Of a stretch of DNA of 64,000 bases, positions 1 to 11,856 are shown piece by piece. The stretch's first letter is position 1. Every line of letters starts with the position of its first letter. The DNA comes from Pempheris klunzingeri (Eukaryota > Chordata > Actinopteri > Acropomatiformes > Pempheridae). The stretch is taken from assembly GCF_042242105.1 (NCBI RefSeq), contig NC_092032.1, positions 12,449,915-12,513,914 of the forward strand, written 5' to 3'. Position numbers and translations under genes: made by a program. The notes below the pieces were generated by a model. It was not told the DNA's origin. It saw only the letters and a program-made list of their open reading frames with translations, and did no database searches.

Positions 1-125
1 TCCTCTCGTTCTGTGACACAAATAGGGAGAAAGACACAGAGAAACTGGGATCATTTTTAGACCTGGCTGAAACCCAGGAGGCTTTTAAAGATTTCCTCAG
101 TATATAATTCCACTCGGTTCCTCAG

Positions 126-209
126 TGGCTCCAGTATCGTATGAATGTCCACAAGAGAATGTGAAGAAAAACCAGCCACCGATACCAATCACCTTGAAGT
201 CTCCTAATG
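126..209 (+). other. candidate internal coding exon, unknown gene
   Basis: An 84 bp open segment lies between a pyrimidine-rich CTCAG acceptor and a GTGAGT donor. It reads APVSYECPQENVKKNQPPIP and continues to LKSPNG without a stop. I recognise no family and found no matching partner exon, so it may be chance. A real exon would mean that a plus-strand gene enters from the left edge. Confidence 0.2.
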
Positions 210-679
210 GTGAGTGCAGCACCGAGTTTATACAAAAAATTAGGTGTGACGGGTCAGCAGCAATGCAGCTCATAAAATCACACACACGCATGAATTTTTC
301 ATCTGGTTATGTGATGAAAGGTTGCAAAGTGCTCCATTCACTTGTGCTTTGCTTATTGTAGATCAAGTGCTAATTGAAACTGATTTCCCTCTTCATTCTA
401 ACGTTCGCCGGACCCTCCTCTCATATTATCCACGGCATGATGCTGCTCGCTCAATGTCAGTGTGCAGGACTCTGGCCTCCTGCAAGTGTGCATGAAATGG
501 GCATAATTGGACCCTGGGAAACACGCGCATACATGCACATGCACACATATATAGATGCATATATAGTGCACCACATATGTCTGCACCATCTGAAGCCATC
601 AAAGCAGAGAGGAGGGGGTGTTACTATATTTATCTGCATGTACAGTACCAAGACAATTTACATTATCACAATATTAATC

Positions 680-1000
680 CTGAATTAATTGCAGATTAAT
701 TTGCTTGCAACCAACTGACAGCAGCTGATTGTTTTCCTCCCCCGCCACAAACTGCGCTGTACCTGCCAGTTTAATTTGTGCGAGTCAAACCCTAATTTTA
801 AAATTCAATTAAGCCCCGTGATAGAGCGCCTTATCGGGCTTCACAATCACGCTTCCAGAAAGATTGGGGTCAAATATGATCCAGTAACACAGAGGAGTAG
901 TAGAATCGATTTTCCCCACATGATCACCTATCAGATCACATGCGGCGTGAAACAATTAGCAAGCAAAACAGCTGATAAGAATTTAATCTCAGGCGCAAAA
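680..1000. promoter_or_regulatory. possible conserved noncoding element
   Basis: About 320 bp of non-repetitive sequence with many TAAT/ATTA-type cores and ATCGAT, lying just downstream (minus strand) of a candidate first exon. Its texture resembles intron-1 enhancers of developmental genes. No ORF makes sense here. This rests only on composition and position; conservation was not tested. Confidence 0.22.
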
Positions 1001-1077
1001 AACGCGAAAGCAAAGGGAGTTTGGTGGTGCTTTTGCGTGTCCCCCCCCCCCCCCTGCCAAAAGTAAACAGACTTACC

Positions 1078-1310
1078 TGTTACTGTTCCCCAGTGAAGGA
1101 TTCATTAGATGCCATCGAGGAAAAGCATCATCCGTGCAGAGTTTAAAGTTATCCGGTCATCTCGTCCAGCGCAGCGGGAGGAGCGCTCGGAGCCATTGCG
1201 CGCAGGCGAATGTGAATGTGGGAATCACAGACGAGCCGCGCCGCGCACTCACTTACTTCATCTCCCCTCCAGAGCTCCGAGCCTCTGTGACGGCCGGTAA
1301 CACGCGTTGA
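1078..1310 (-). promoter_or_regulatory. candidate CpG-rich promoter and 5' noncoding exon
   Basis: Read on the minus strand, a GC- and CpG-rich block ends at a strong donor, CAG|GTAAGT, at about 1078/1077. The ATG in the block opens only a short reading frame that stops before the donor, so it would be 5' UTR. A gene starting here would run off the left edge. Its identity is unknown: casr would be the neighbour expected from human synteny, but it should lie on the other strand. Confidence 0.35.
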
Positions 1311-3512
1311 TTTTTTTTTTTTTTTTTTTGTACTCTTTGATTTTGAACACTGAAGGCGCGCGTGCGTGGCAGGGAGACGTCAGGTGTCTCCCCTTTTAGT
1401 GATGCAGTGGCAAACGAAGGTGACCAATTATACCAACAATAAACATAACCAAAAATAAACTGAAAAAAAATGTGTTTTAATATCAGAACAACTTGTGCTT
1501 TATTTACTATTTAGTTTAAATAATGATACTAATGATCATACATGCTTGAGCTGTGTTACAATCCCATTTCTGTGTTCCTCACCTTGACCCTGAGCCAGTC
1601 TGGGTCGTGCTTTGCTGGAAGTGACACAAAAATAGTCTAATGTTGGTCTCATCACAAAACCATATGAGAGGACCAGGAAGATCTATAGCGTGCTAACTAG
1701 GTCACTCTGGGTCTATGCATGGAAACAATGTATAGTAACACACTATTGTGACATCCTATGAGTGTCTTTCCAACCCTCTTCCACCCAAAGAAATAAAAAA
1801 ACAACAATAAAGAAAAAAAACTCAGTACCAAGAGCTTGAGTCTTATATAAACAAAACACATTGCAGCCAATGTGCTTTGTTTTACTATCTTCTACATGGC
1901 ATTTTAAGATAAGAGTAATAAGCCCAGCACACTAAAGAAATGAGCTCTGGACCAAAGCAATGTGAATGTACTATGGGAAGGTGTTGTGCTTTTTCCTCCA
2001 TGTTCCAGCTTACAAAGTTTTTTTATTTTTTCATTGTAAAAACTGGGGAAAATGTAATGGCCCTTTCTGTGACGCTTGATTGTGTTTGAATACATAATGG
2101 GGTTTATTTTATCACTACATTAATCTGTCAGTTGGGAGGTAAATGAAGACCACATAGCTCATGTTTCCAAATATCTTTTTATGCTTTATGCACTGTAGGT
2201 TTCATTACAAAGCTCCCCCATAAAATGCATTTTTAAAAAGCAATGAGCAGCAGGAGGTTGGCCTGTTTGGTGCAACCGCAGCAGATGACAAACAGCCCTA
2301 GCAGATCATTTTTCACCACTAACCTACAGTCAGTTTCTGTTTTAACTAATGTGAAAGCATCCAAAAGTCCTTGGTGCTCATTGGAAATTTGACCCATCCT
2401 TCTTCTCCACAGCAGCACATTGGCAAACATCTCCTGAAGAGCTGGAGAGAATCCTAATACACAGTGTGGCTGGCACAAATCCATACATTCGAAACTTGAC
2501 AAAACCGATGGTGTGTGACATCCAGAGCTCATGCTGAATTTTGTGTTTGGATGACAATACAGCGCACAGTGGTTTCTCCACTCACTCGTATCTCAAATTT
2601 CCCTTTGCAGTCCATACTCATTCATGAAATCAATCTCTGTCTCTCCACATGAATGGCAGCAACTGGAAGTGCACAATTTTTTTCTGGAATGGCTATTGCC
2701 TCCCTGACTTGGTGATTTATGAGTTAAACGTGCAAAAACTAAAAGTGTTTTTGAACTGAGGCACCTCCAAACTCCTTTTTTATGGTCCTCTGCCAGAAAC
2801 CCATCACACCAATTTTCCTCCCTCTGTACAGAGATCAGAAACAGAGCATCGATTCTTACACACACACACACCTTCTGTATGGTTAATGTTTTGCAAATAG
2901 CTGAGATCAGAATCCGCATTCCCTCTGAATGAGGGATGTTCAGACCTTGTGCAGATCGGGCTCTTGACAGCTGCTCACAGAGCTGTTACTCACAGGATCT
3001 ATACCTGTCTGGACCAATACCAGTGTGAAGGTCAGGACTAAGAGGGCATCGCTACCATAATGATAAAGGACAGTGGTAGGAAAACTAAACCTTTTCAGAG
3101 TTGGTTGGGATTTTGCTGCCATCTACTGGCTCAAAGATCAAACTGCTCTATATTCCACACAAACACATCGGCAGTGTCATAAATCCAGACTGCATACAAA
3201 TTCAGAGCAGGTTTTGAGTCTGTGTGTTTCAGTATGTTCACACTGGAGAAGTGACTAAATGAAGTACACTTAAAACAGTCTGTTTGCACACTAAATAATC
3301 CTTCAGTTTCGAGTGTGCAGTCAATGGAGGAACTGCTCACAGCTGCAGAACATTAGGTGATTTTGTTGGGTTTAATTGGCAGTCATTGCCATCTGATTGG
3401 CACATGTATTATTTCTGTTACTATATATCAATTAAGTGTGTTGATTTTTGTATTGTCACTAACCATTAATATTATAATTAATATAATAATTAATATATAG
3501 CCTAGTAGTTGC

Positions 3513-3514
<2 letters not shown>
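1311..3514. other. intergenic, no gene seen
   Basis: AT-rich sequence with only short chance ORFs. A stretch near 1,560-1,720 faintly recalls a decayed Tc1-like transposase, but not well enough to call. No splice-consistent coding exons were found. Confidence 0.5.

Positions 3515-3571
<57 letters not shown>
3515..3571. repeat. (TA)n microsatellite
   Basis: A nearly pure run of alternating T and A of about 57 bp, directly abutting the LINE fragment to its right. Confidence 0.95.
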
Positions 3572-3905
3572 TGAAGCAGCTAAGGCTGTGGGACTTCCAG
3601 ATCCAGACTGACAAGCTGGTTATGGCCAACCAACCTGACAACGTGCTGATCGACAAACAACAGAAGAGGGAACACAAGAAATACCTGGAGCTGAAAGAGG
3701 AGCTACAAAAGATGTGGGAATGAAAGGCAACAGTGGTGACCGGAGCACCGGGGGCTGTGACCCACAAACTGAGAGAGTGGCTGCAGCAGGAACAACATCT
3801 GAGGTCTCTGAGGTCTCCACAAGAGCACAGTCATAGGAACATCTAAGATACTGCCCAGAACCCTGAAGCTCCCAGGCCTCTGGTAGCTTGAGGAAGACAC
3901 ACCAC
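3572..3905 (+). mobile_element. 3' fragment of an endonuclease-type (RLE) LINE ORF
   Basis: Conceptual translation gives LRLWDFQIQTDKLVMANQPD, then VLIDKQQ, KREHKKYLELKEELQKMWE and, in shifted frames, KATVV, GAVTHKL and EWLQQ. This is the C-terminal region repeated many times in fish genomes from LINEs with a restriction-like (PD-(D/E)XK) endonuclease, of the R2/R4 group. The piece is short, lacks the reverse transcriptase, has a stop after KMWE, and is missing the segment between DKQQ and KREHKK that normally follows the PD motif. It is a dead relic. The clade assignment is less certain than the LINE call. Confidence 0.7.
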
Positions 3906-5123
3906 CACCAGATGAGAAGCTGAAACCAGATAATCTTTGGCTTTTTTAGCTTAAATGATTGAAACAAGACTGGGTGATTGTTGAAGCTCTAATATACAGT
4001 AAACAACATACTGTGTACAGTTGGTGTCTACTGGAAACAGCCGCTAGGTCAGTAATAGTTCTATACTATGAAAGTATCAAAATAAAACACCTGGAAAATA
4101 CATGTCACTTAAAAATGCCTGACTTTGACTGAACTGCTGACTGACTCTGTTTTCCCATGATGCACTGCACGAAGGACATGGAGAAGCTTAAAATACATTT
4201 AGAATGATGGTAAAACAGCTTTGTGAACACCTGAAAAAAAACAACTAAAATAAAAAACACAAAACAACACAGCTTGCAAATGAATCCCTAGGCTGCACTA
4301 TTGGGAGTAATTCCTGAAGACTGTAGACATTCATATTTGCTAAAAAAACAGTTGGTTATGAATAACTGGGTATGGATGCATCTTCCACAAGAGGATGGAC
4401 AAGCAAATTAAAGGAAGTGTATGAAATGGGGAAAAAACACATTTAAACTGAAAGCATAGACAAAAAAATAGAAAAAAGGAACAAACAAAACAAAGTAAAC
4501 AGAAAAGTGAATGTTCATGTTGTCTTATGAATCCATCATCTCTTATTTACTTACCTTTTATGCGTCTTTTTACTTTAATTTGGAACTTGCCTCTATTTTT
4601 TGTTTGCCTACTCTTCTTTTTGGTCTTGTATTTGTTTTATTCTTGCAGCAGCATTTGTGAGTTTTTGCAAACTGCTCCGAGCAATTAAAAATAAATAATG
4701 TACAAAAAAAAATATGCACAAAGGTTAAGGGTGATGATTTGTTTTGATACTAACTACAAACCCATAAAAGTGTTGCATAACTTTAAAAGTGTGTAGTGCC
4801 GAAATGGGAAAAACTACAAGTCTACAAAGATGTGGACGTTTTTTAATATAAGATTAAATCAAGACCAAGCAGTTTGTCATAAATCATTTGTGTTCGCAAA
4901 AATGTAACACAGCAAAGAAATTCAAGTGGTGCTTACCTATAAAGTAACAGTTAACAAGAATTAAAGGAACAGTCAGCGTTAATCTTTAAACTTATTAGCA
5001 GTCAGTGTGATGTTTAAGTGTAACTGAATGTTGCTCTAGAGTAACACACGTGTCATCTATATTCAGTAGTTTCATATTAGCTGTATTTATTAATAAAGAT
5101 TTCAGAATTCAAGTCGGATTCCT
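3906..5123. other. intergenic, downstream of the rhodanese gene
   Basis: AT-rich sequence with no supported gene. It contains whatever 3' UTR the minus-strand rhodanese gene has. I see no recognisable repeat. Confidence 0.45.
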
Positions 5124-7040
5124 TCATTTTCCTTCTTGCTCTGCCCACTCGCTGTACCCTCCTTTATAGTGTCTCGCCCTGAGAAAAAGAAAGGATAAAG
5201 AGAAGAGCTCAGTCTCTTTTGACCGTTGTTTGTTTTTCTACTAAAAAGGTCATCCAGCGTTCAACAAACCAGAGCAGCATGTGAGGACACCGTACTGTGA
5301 GTGAAGCACCATGACCGATTAATAATTAAAGAACTACATAGAAAGTGCTGTTTACAGCTCTAATACAGTACATTATGTAGTTCAGCAGGGACCACATTAT
5401 GTAAAGTGACTGAATTTTAATTCAGTGTGTCTGGAATTTCAAAACAGTTGAGTTGCTGTTTTATTATTACAGTAATAATAAATGTCAGTGTCCTAATGGG
5501 CCGTGTAATCATTGGACTACTGGATGGATATTTCTCATGAGTGTGTTCAGGTGTGTGTGCTGTTTAACCTGCTGAATCCCAGCTGACGGGCGATGTCCAG
5601 AGCTTTGGCGCTCCTGTTGCCACCTTTGCAGTGAAACACAATGTTGTTGTCATCTTTCCCAGGAGCCCTCACTTCAAATTTCTGCTGGAAGTGTTCTGGG
5701 GAGAGCTTCAGAGACTCCTCCAGGCTGCCCACTGATATTCGCACACATACAGATCAAAGTAAAAAGAAACCCAGTCGAAAACCACTCTTTTCCCTACTTC
5801 GTTCGTGTGTTTCACACTCACGTGGGATGTTGACGGCACCCAGAATGCGTCCTGCCTGGTATTCATCTGGATTTCTCACATCGAACAGCTGAACGTCGTG
5901 GCTGGACAGCATGCTCTTCAGCTGCGAGTAGGTCACCACTGACGCTGAGAAACATAAAAGATTACACACACTGTAGTATCTAGTTAAAGTACCTAGCTAA
6001 AACTCACCTTTGGCCAAATTGGCCCCTTTTGTCTGTTACCTGTAAAACTCACCGTCCATTGATTAATAGTAACCTGTGTTAATGCAGGTCAGTGTTGGTG
6101 CCGATGTCTGCTGCGAGCAAAGCTTTCACCACTGACACACCATTGTAGTCCATTTGACAACAAAAATGCCAGAGTCAACCAAACTCTCTGTTTCCAACAA
6201 TCCCATGAAAACCACTGGATACACATTCTTCAGTCCATTCAGTCTGACAATGCTGGCAGCAGCGGTGGAAGAAGTATTCAGGTGTTTTACTTGAGTAAAA
6301 GTACAACACCACGGCCTAGAAGCACTACAGTCATGTACTCCAAGTTTTATTAGTACATTAGTACTGCACAAGCAGCTAAATATGCTTAAAACTACCCAAA
6401 AAAATAAAGTACTCAATTATGCAGAATGGCCCATTTCAGATTACTGGATTCTAATTATTGATGCATTCAGGTGTTAATCAGTTTAATGTTGCAGCTCATT
6501 TTAACTATTTTATCACTTTGTATCATTCTATCTTAACCTGTAATAACACATCATGACATGACATTTTTGTTGCTTTTATTATTATTAATCTGAATCTATG
6601 AAAAGGTACAATATTTGCCTAAAATGTGTACTTGAGTAAATGTACTTAGTTACTTGCTGACAGCACACATGCAGAAAGCCTCTTAAACTACTACAATAAT
6701 AAAGCTTTATGACTTTTTTTAACCTCAGATCTCACTTCAAAACGACATTTGGCCATAAAAAGCACATCATGACCGTCAGTAGATTAAAAATTTGCTATGA
6801 AGAGTCTCGGGCGCATTGATCTGACTCTTGCTGGCTTTCTACCAGGAAGTGTTTATTACCGTTGTCGGACGCTTCTCCACATTTTGGACTTGAGGTTGTG
6901 AAAACCCGTGAAACTGAACCAATGGTCTGATAAGATCTCAGGTTCACTTCCGCAACCACCTGGCACACACTTCGTGACAGCAGGTAGGACAGCATGGTGA
7001 GGACGGGAGCGCCGCACACACTGCGCAGGACTGAAGTCAT
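5124..7040 (-). CDS. single-domain rhodanese (thiosulfate sulfurtransferase), TSTD1/TSTD3-like
   Basis: Four exons on the minus strand, 6860-7040, 5822-5944, 5569-5731 and 5124-5178, join in frame to 173 residues. Residues 1-60 are basic, Ser/Thr-rich and poor in acids, as in a mitochondrial presequence. The rhodanese domain starts at VVTYSQLKSML, carries the LFDVRNPDEY motif and the active-site loop HCKGGNRS with Cys136, and ends ARHYKGGYSEWAEQEGK. The loop fits CxxGxR, so sulfur transfer from thiosulfate or a persulfide to a thiol acceptor is plausible. The exon 3 donor is GTTAAA, weaker than usual, but the next exon restores the expected C-terminus and phase. An in-frame ATG lies upstream at 7103; I prefer 7040 because the presequence looks better there. 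TSTD1 and TSTD3 are both possible; the presequence leans toward TSTD3. Confidence 0.85.
6255..6665 (+). mobile_element. hAT-like non-autonomous element (MITE) in rhodanese intron 1
   Basis: Begins CAGCGGTGGAAGAAGTATTC and ends near GTAAATGTACTTAGTTAC. The TTACTTGAGTAAAAGTA core is typical of a very common teleost MITE. The right terminus is eroded. It carries no coding capacity. A related scrap in the opposite orientation lies near 57.5 kb. Confidence 0.6.
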
Positions 7041-7104
7041 GCCGCAGGTCCGCTGACACCTCGGGCCTCTGTCGTCTTCTTCGTGTTTAGAAATGTCCCA
7101 CACT

Positions 7105-9229
7105 TATCTCACTTTACGATGCATTTGCCGCCATCCTCAGGTTGGACGCGGTTGGACATGTTCTTTAGTAAATGTCAAACCTCAGGCAGGATAAAAGTGT
7201 CAAGACAAGATCTGGAAAAACAAGAAACAAACATAATGTAACTTGCCAGAAATAACAGGATACAATTGTGTTCACTCAGCAACAGATGAAATGCTTCTGT
7301 TCTATATATTACACTTTGTGTTATAAGTAATTTAAAGTTTGTTTTCCCTGACCCAGGTTTTTGTTTTTCTCTTTATTAGTGAATATTGGTACGATTGTGT
7401 TATGTTTAGGTCACTTTTCTCAGAATAAAACCAAACCAAGCAAAGGATTTGTTCATTTGATCAAATGAAATGCAGTAAAAAAATGAAAATAATACACATT
7501 TTCAATACAGCTGTATTTGTGCAAAAATGTTTTCAAAAGGAAGATGCAACATTTAAAGTTAAAGGCAGAAATCAGTTACTCAGTCCAAACCTTACTGAGC
7601 CTGTCAGGTTTAATATACCTGTTTGTCTTCTGTTTGACCCATAATAATAATAATACCTACTTGTTTCTCCACTCTCTAGTCCCGTAAAGGTCTGAAGGTA
7701 CGTTAATCCTACATTTTGGTCATCGCACATTCTGTAGCAGGAAATGAAATATCCATCTCAGCTTTAGCAACAGAAGAAAGCATTGTTGTGGGACACTGCT
7801 GGGGAAGATGTTAGACAACTTTTCCATTTTCTGCAAACTTTGGCTATTTAGAAACAAATCCCCCAAATTTTTTTTCTGGAAGAGTGGCTTTGTGTCATTG
7901 GAGTTTTGTTTCATAGCTTAAAGCCAGTTTGAGTATCCCCGGCCTCAGTGGATTTGTGCATTACAGCTGCTATCAGCTGGGATTGGAGTCAAAAAACAAA
8001 CTTCACAAAATACCTCGAGGGCTTCAGCTTGTACAGTTTTGTCTCAGATCTCATCAAACAAAGCCCACAGACATTTGGCTGATTTAACTCCTTCCAGGCC
8101 TTAGATGCTGCTCAGATTTACAAATAATGCTTTATCTGCAGAGGCCTTCTAATCCTACGTTTCTGCTTTAACTGGAAGAATATCGCATATAGCTTCACTT
8201 ATTGCTCCCCAAGGGGAGATCTGCCCCATCTCTGATAGTATATTCAGCCATTGTGAGGGAATATATTTAGTACTGCCTCATTATCACTGCTGAACTTTAC
8301 TCAGTGCTCGTTAAATCTCCATCCCCACAGTACTGCGGCAACCACCTGTACACACGCACACGCACACACACACACACACACGCACAGATAATTTCTAACC
8401 GCCTTAATACTTTCACCCCTCCAACCTGGCAGTACTAGTATATTGAATTCCTTCCGCATGGTGTGTAATTCCTCAAACGTATCTGTCTGTCTGATTGCTG
8501 TTCACAGTGTTACTGCAGTGTTTCCAGTAGTTTACAGTTTGCTGTTGCAAAAAAAAAAAGCATTTTGTACCATTTATGATGTTTTGTGTTAACACATTCA
8601 TCCACAAGCAAAAACAAGAAAGACTGACACAGAATTTCATGAGCAAAAAATGTCAACGACCTGGTGAAAAAGTCCAAGATCATCAAAGTCGCTAACATCA
8701 ATCCTCTTGGGAGCATGAATGTCAGTACAAAATTTCACTTCAATCCATCCAGTAGTTGTTGAGATATTTCAGTCTTCCAGTCAAATTGAGGGAAAAGTGG
8801 TTGGTATTCTGAATCCACAGAAACCATTGTTCTTAAAGACAGTGTGGTGTTGTAAAAGTAGGCCAGGTGACTGAATATAAAACTGGGTTTTATTTTATTC
8901 TACACTGATGGATCTACTTATCCTGATTCAGGGTTGGGATGTCTGTCACATCTTGTCACACTTGTCCAGCAGATGTCCTCGTTGTGGTTCCCATTTCCAT
9001 TCCATTCATTTCTCTAAAACTGGAAAAACCTGGTTAGGTGTTGGGAATTTTGTTGGCCTTTGCCTTCCAAACCGTTCCAAACCGGGCGTTAATATAAATG
9101 GAGAGCTTGAAAACACAAGATCAGAGTTATTCCCCAACATTAGATGCCATTGTTTAGTATTTCATAATCTGGACTGACTGGCCATTGGGAACACTGGGAG
9201 AAATATATGACTATGTTGCTTCCATGTTG
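7105..9229. other. intergenic, no gene seen
   Basis: No coding exon is supported. A CA-rich microsatellite lies at about 8349-8386 and a fragment of a dispersed repeat at about 8640-8800. The remainder shows only short chance ORFs. Confidence 0.5.
8640..8800 (+). repeat. fragment of a common unclassified teleost repeat
   Basis: Contains the phrase GAGCATGAATGTCAGTAC followed by AATCCATCCAGTAGTTGTTG and GAGATATTTCAGTC. The same family recurs, longer, at about 36,340-36,730. It is non-coding. Confidence 0.55.
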
Positions 9230-9547
9230 ATGGATGAAATGGGGGATGAAGGGATTGCGCCACATTTATTGAAAAAAAGGTATACAATACAGAGTATTAG
9301 GAATAATGCAGGGTCAGGAGTATGCTGTAGAAGAGGAATGATTTAAGAGGAAAGAGTTGGTGGTGATAAACTATTACAGTTCATGCACACAGATCTAATG
9401 TCATTTGATGTGGGGAGTTGAATGCACATAACACCTTATGGGGCAATGAAAAGAAGACAAGAACGAGCAGGGAGTAGAGGGCGTATTAACTTGAGGAAAT
9501 GTGGTGTGTTTAAATGATGGAAAGAAGACTTGGGTAGATGTTAGAGC

Positions 9548-10007
9548 CATGGACTGTATATAAGAAGTGGACATGGCCACCGAAACCTCGCCCATTGGTT
9601 TGTGGAACGCCATTTTGAAGTCTCGAGTTTAGGCTTTATGGGCGACGTCATCTTGGTATTTTGGAGCCAGAAGTGACGGTCGTTGAAAGAAGACCTCTGA
9701 TTGGTCACTCAAAAAGTAGTCTCATCCTAAAGCTTACCCTGCCTTATTGTCTATTTTACTCTAAATGGGACCATAATTTACTAAATGAAATGTGCTGAGA
9801 GTGAGTGAGACCATAAAGTCATCAGGAAAATGTTTACTATTAAATCAAGTGAGAAATAGGCAAATTTTCTCATAGACTTCTATACAATCGTACTTCGTTT
9901 TTGGAGCCAGTGGAGTTGCCCCATGGCAGTCTCACCAGTTTAAGACACTCATTCGGCTTCATTTTTCAGACCAAGACACTACGTCCACTTCTTACATACA
10001 GTCTGCG
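9548..10007 (+). mobile_element. 460 bp MITE inside the LINE, hAT-type
   Basis: The left end reads CATGGACTGTATATAAGAAG and the right end is its imperfect inverted repeat, CTTCTTACATACAGTCTGCG. The flanks are GTTAGAGC at 9540-9547 and GTTAGAAC at 10008-10015. This 8 bp near-perfect target duplication suits the hAT superfamily. The family, with CCCATTGGTTTGTGG and GCCATTTTGAAG inside, is very common in teleosts. It splits the LINE endonuclease, so it is younger than the LINE. Confidence 0.75.
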
Positions 10008-11220
10008 GTTAGAACAGGACAGGAGTTTGTACTGGACCTTTCAAATAGGACTGCCCCAAAGTGTGACTATAGGAAGGGGTACCATAGGAAGTGATCATCA
10101 CCCTGTGCTGTGCAAAATAAATGCTACTACTAATTCTAGTGAGCGAAAATAGAAGTGTACATTGAGTGTTTGGGAGAAATTTAAAGAACAAAATTATAGA
10201 CTAATTAAGACTAATTCAGGAGGAGGTAAACATAGAAACCGTTGAAAATGAAATGACAGAAGGTATTAGAGGAGAAGCGTTTCAATTGCCATTCCTAAAA
10301 GTAAAAGAAGCTCAGAGAGGAAAGCAGTGCCGTGGTGGGACGATAAGAGAGAGTTTCAAAGAGGTGGTAAAGAACAGAAACATTCAAACTAATGGAGAAC
10401 TCATAACTACCATCATATGATTGTGGAAGTATAAGAGAAACAAAAAAGAGCGTGATGGAGGAAATCTTGCAACTCAATTGGAAGTACTGCTTGTGTAGGG
10501 GAGGTATGTGGCATGATCGAAGGGAGTGGAGCTATTCACTTCTCACAAATGGAGATCAAACTGCAGTCTCCAGTGACGTGAAGCTGAATTAATGTTCAAC
10601 ACTTTTGGTGGTTCACAGCTGAATGCAAGAACACGGCCCCCAGGGATGGAAGACATATGCTATAAAATGTTAAAGTATCTGAGTGAAGAGGGACTCCAGA
10701 AGCTTTTGGCACTGAATAATCAATAATAAAAGTGTGGGAAGAAAGGGTGAATATCAGAAAGGTGGAGAGAAGCAGTCATTGTCCCTATTAGTGTGATGGA
10801 AATCCAGAAAATTATTGGCCCATAAGTTCAAACTGTAAGTTAAGGGAACGTCTAGTAAACGAGAGACTGGCCCAGCACTGAAGGAAGTCAAGAAAGAGTC
10901 TGTGGTTGCTATATTCTTTGACGTAGAGAAGGTGCATGACATGCTGTGGAAAGATGGTCTTCTAATTAAGCTGCATTTAATGGGAATGGGAAGAGATCTA
11001 TTTAACTGGATAATCGATTTATCTGGGTGGTAGAAGTATCGAGGTTAAAAGGGGACTAGAAGCATTTAGTAGAGGAAGGAAGGAGAGGAGAGGAATCGTA
11101 CTCCCCCAAAGGAGAGTCATAAACTCTATATTATCCTCAGTCATGGTTGATAACTTATTTATGCTAGTCGCTCTTTGCCGATGATGGCAGCCTATAGAAA
11201 AGAGGGAGAAGCGCAGATTT

Positions 11221-11856
11221 ATTTATTTTTTGGAACTTTGTATTTTGCTTTTTTTTCCCGTTTAACATAGAACATTATCTGAGACAAGATCAAGAGTTCA
11301 AAACATATTGCATACATAAATATTGTTGCATATGATGCAAATGTACATCAGATATACATTATACAGTGCAATAATAAAGACAAACAAACAGAATAAACCT
11401 ACTGACAAAATAGATAAATAAACAAATAGAAATAAAATTAAAATAAAATAAAAAATTTAATAAAATTAATTAACAGATTCACTTCATGTCAGGGCCTGTT
11501 TCCATTACTTAAAGAACAGCCTCATCCACCTGAATAGTTCACATTATCAGGTATTTTCCAACCATGCTCCACCTCCGATTAAAAAGGTCAATTTTCAGCT
11601 GTAGTGATGCGGCCATTCTTTCCATGATATACACCTGTCTCAACCTCTGCTTCCATTCAGCCACAGTTGGTGATTTAACATTCTTCCAATTTGCCGTTAC
11701 AGTTTTCTTGGCAACCAATAATAAAATATGCAAAATATGTCTTTGGTCAGCAGTGAAAAGGTCGGCCGGTATAACACCAAGTAAGTAAAACAGTACATCT
11801 GAAGGGATTTTTCTTTTCATAATTTTCTCAATTTCGTCTTTGATATTTTTCCAGTA
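11221..11856 (-). mobile_element. 5'-truncated L1 insertion with 15 bp target duplication
   Basis: The minus strand encodes an L1 ORF2 C-terminus without stops: YWKNIKDEIEKI, then FTADQRHILHILLLVAKKT, then VTANWKNVKSPTVAEWKQRL and QVYIMERMAASL. A 3' UTR and a short A-rich tail (T-rich on the plus strand at 11221-11231) follow. The identical 15 bp GAGAAGCGCAGATTT flanks it at 11206-11220 and 11857-11871. Truncation plus target duplication is the hallmark of target-primed reverse transcription. The open frame and perfect duplication suggest it is much younger than the LINE it interrupts. Confidence 0.85.

Noticed and set aside
1560-1720. Possible Tc1 transposase remnant
   Set aside because: Only a faint resemblance to the usual nucleotide phrases. 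No inverted ends or TA flanks were found.
2230-3122. Cluster of minus-strand ORFs of 60-108 residues as a possible gene
   Set aside because: No coherent splice chain, no recognisable domain, and unrelated compositions between frames.
3459-3767. 102-residue minus-strand ORF with alternating I and Y
   Set aside because: It is the (TA)n tract and the antisense of a LINE fragment.
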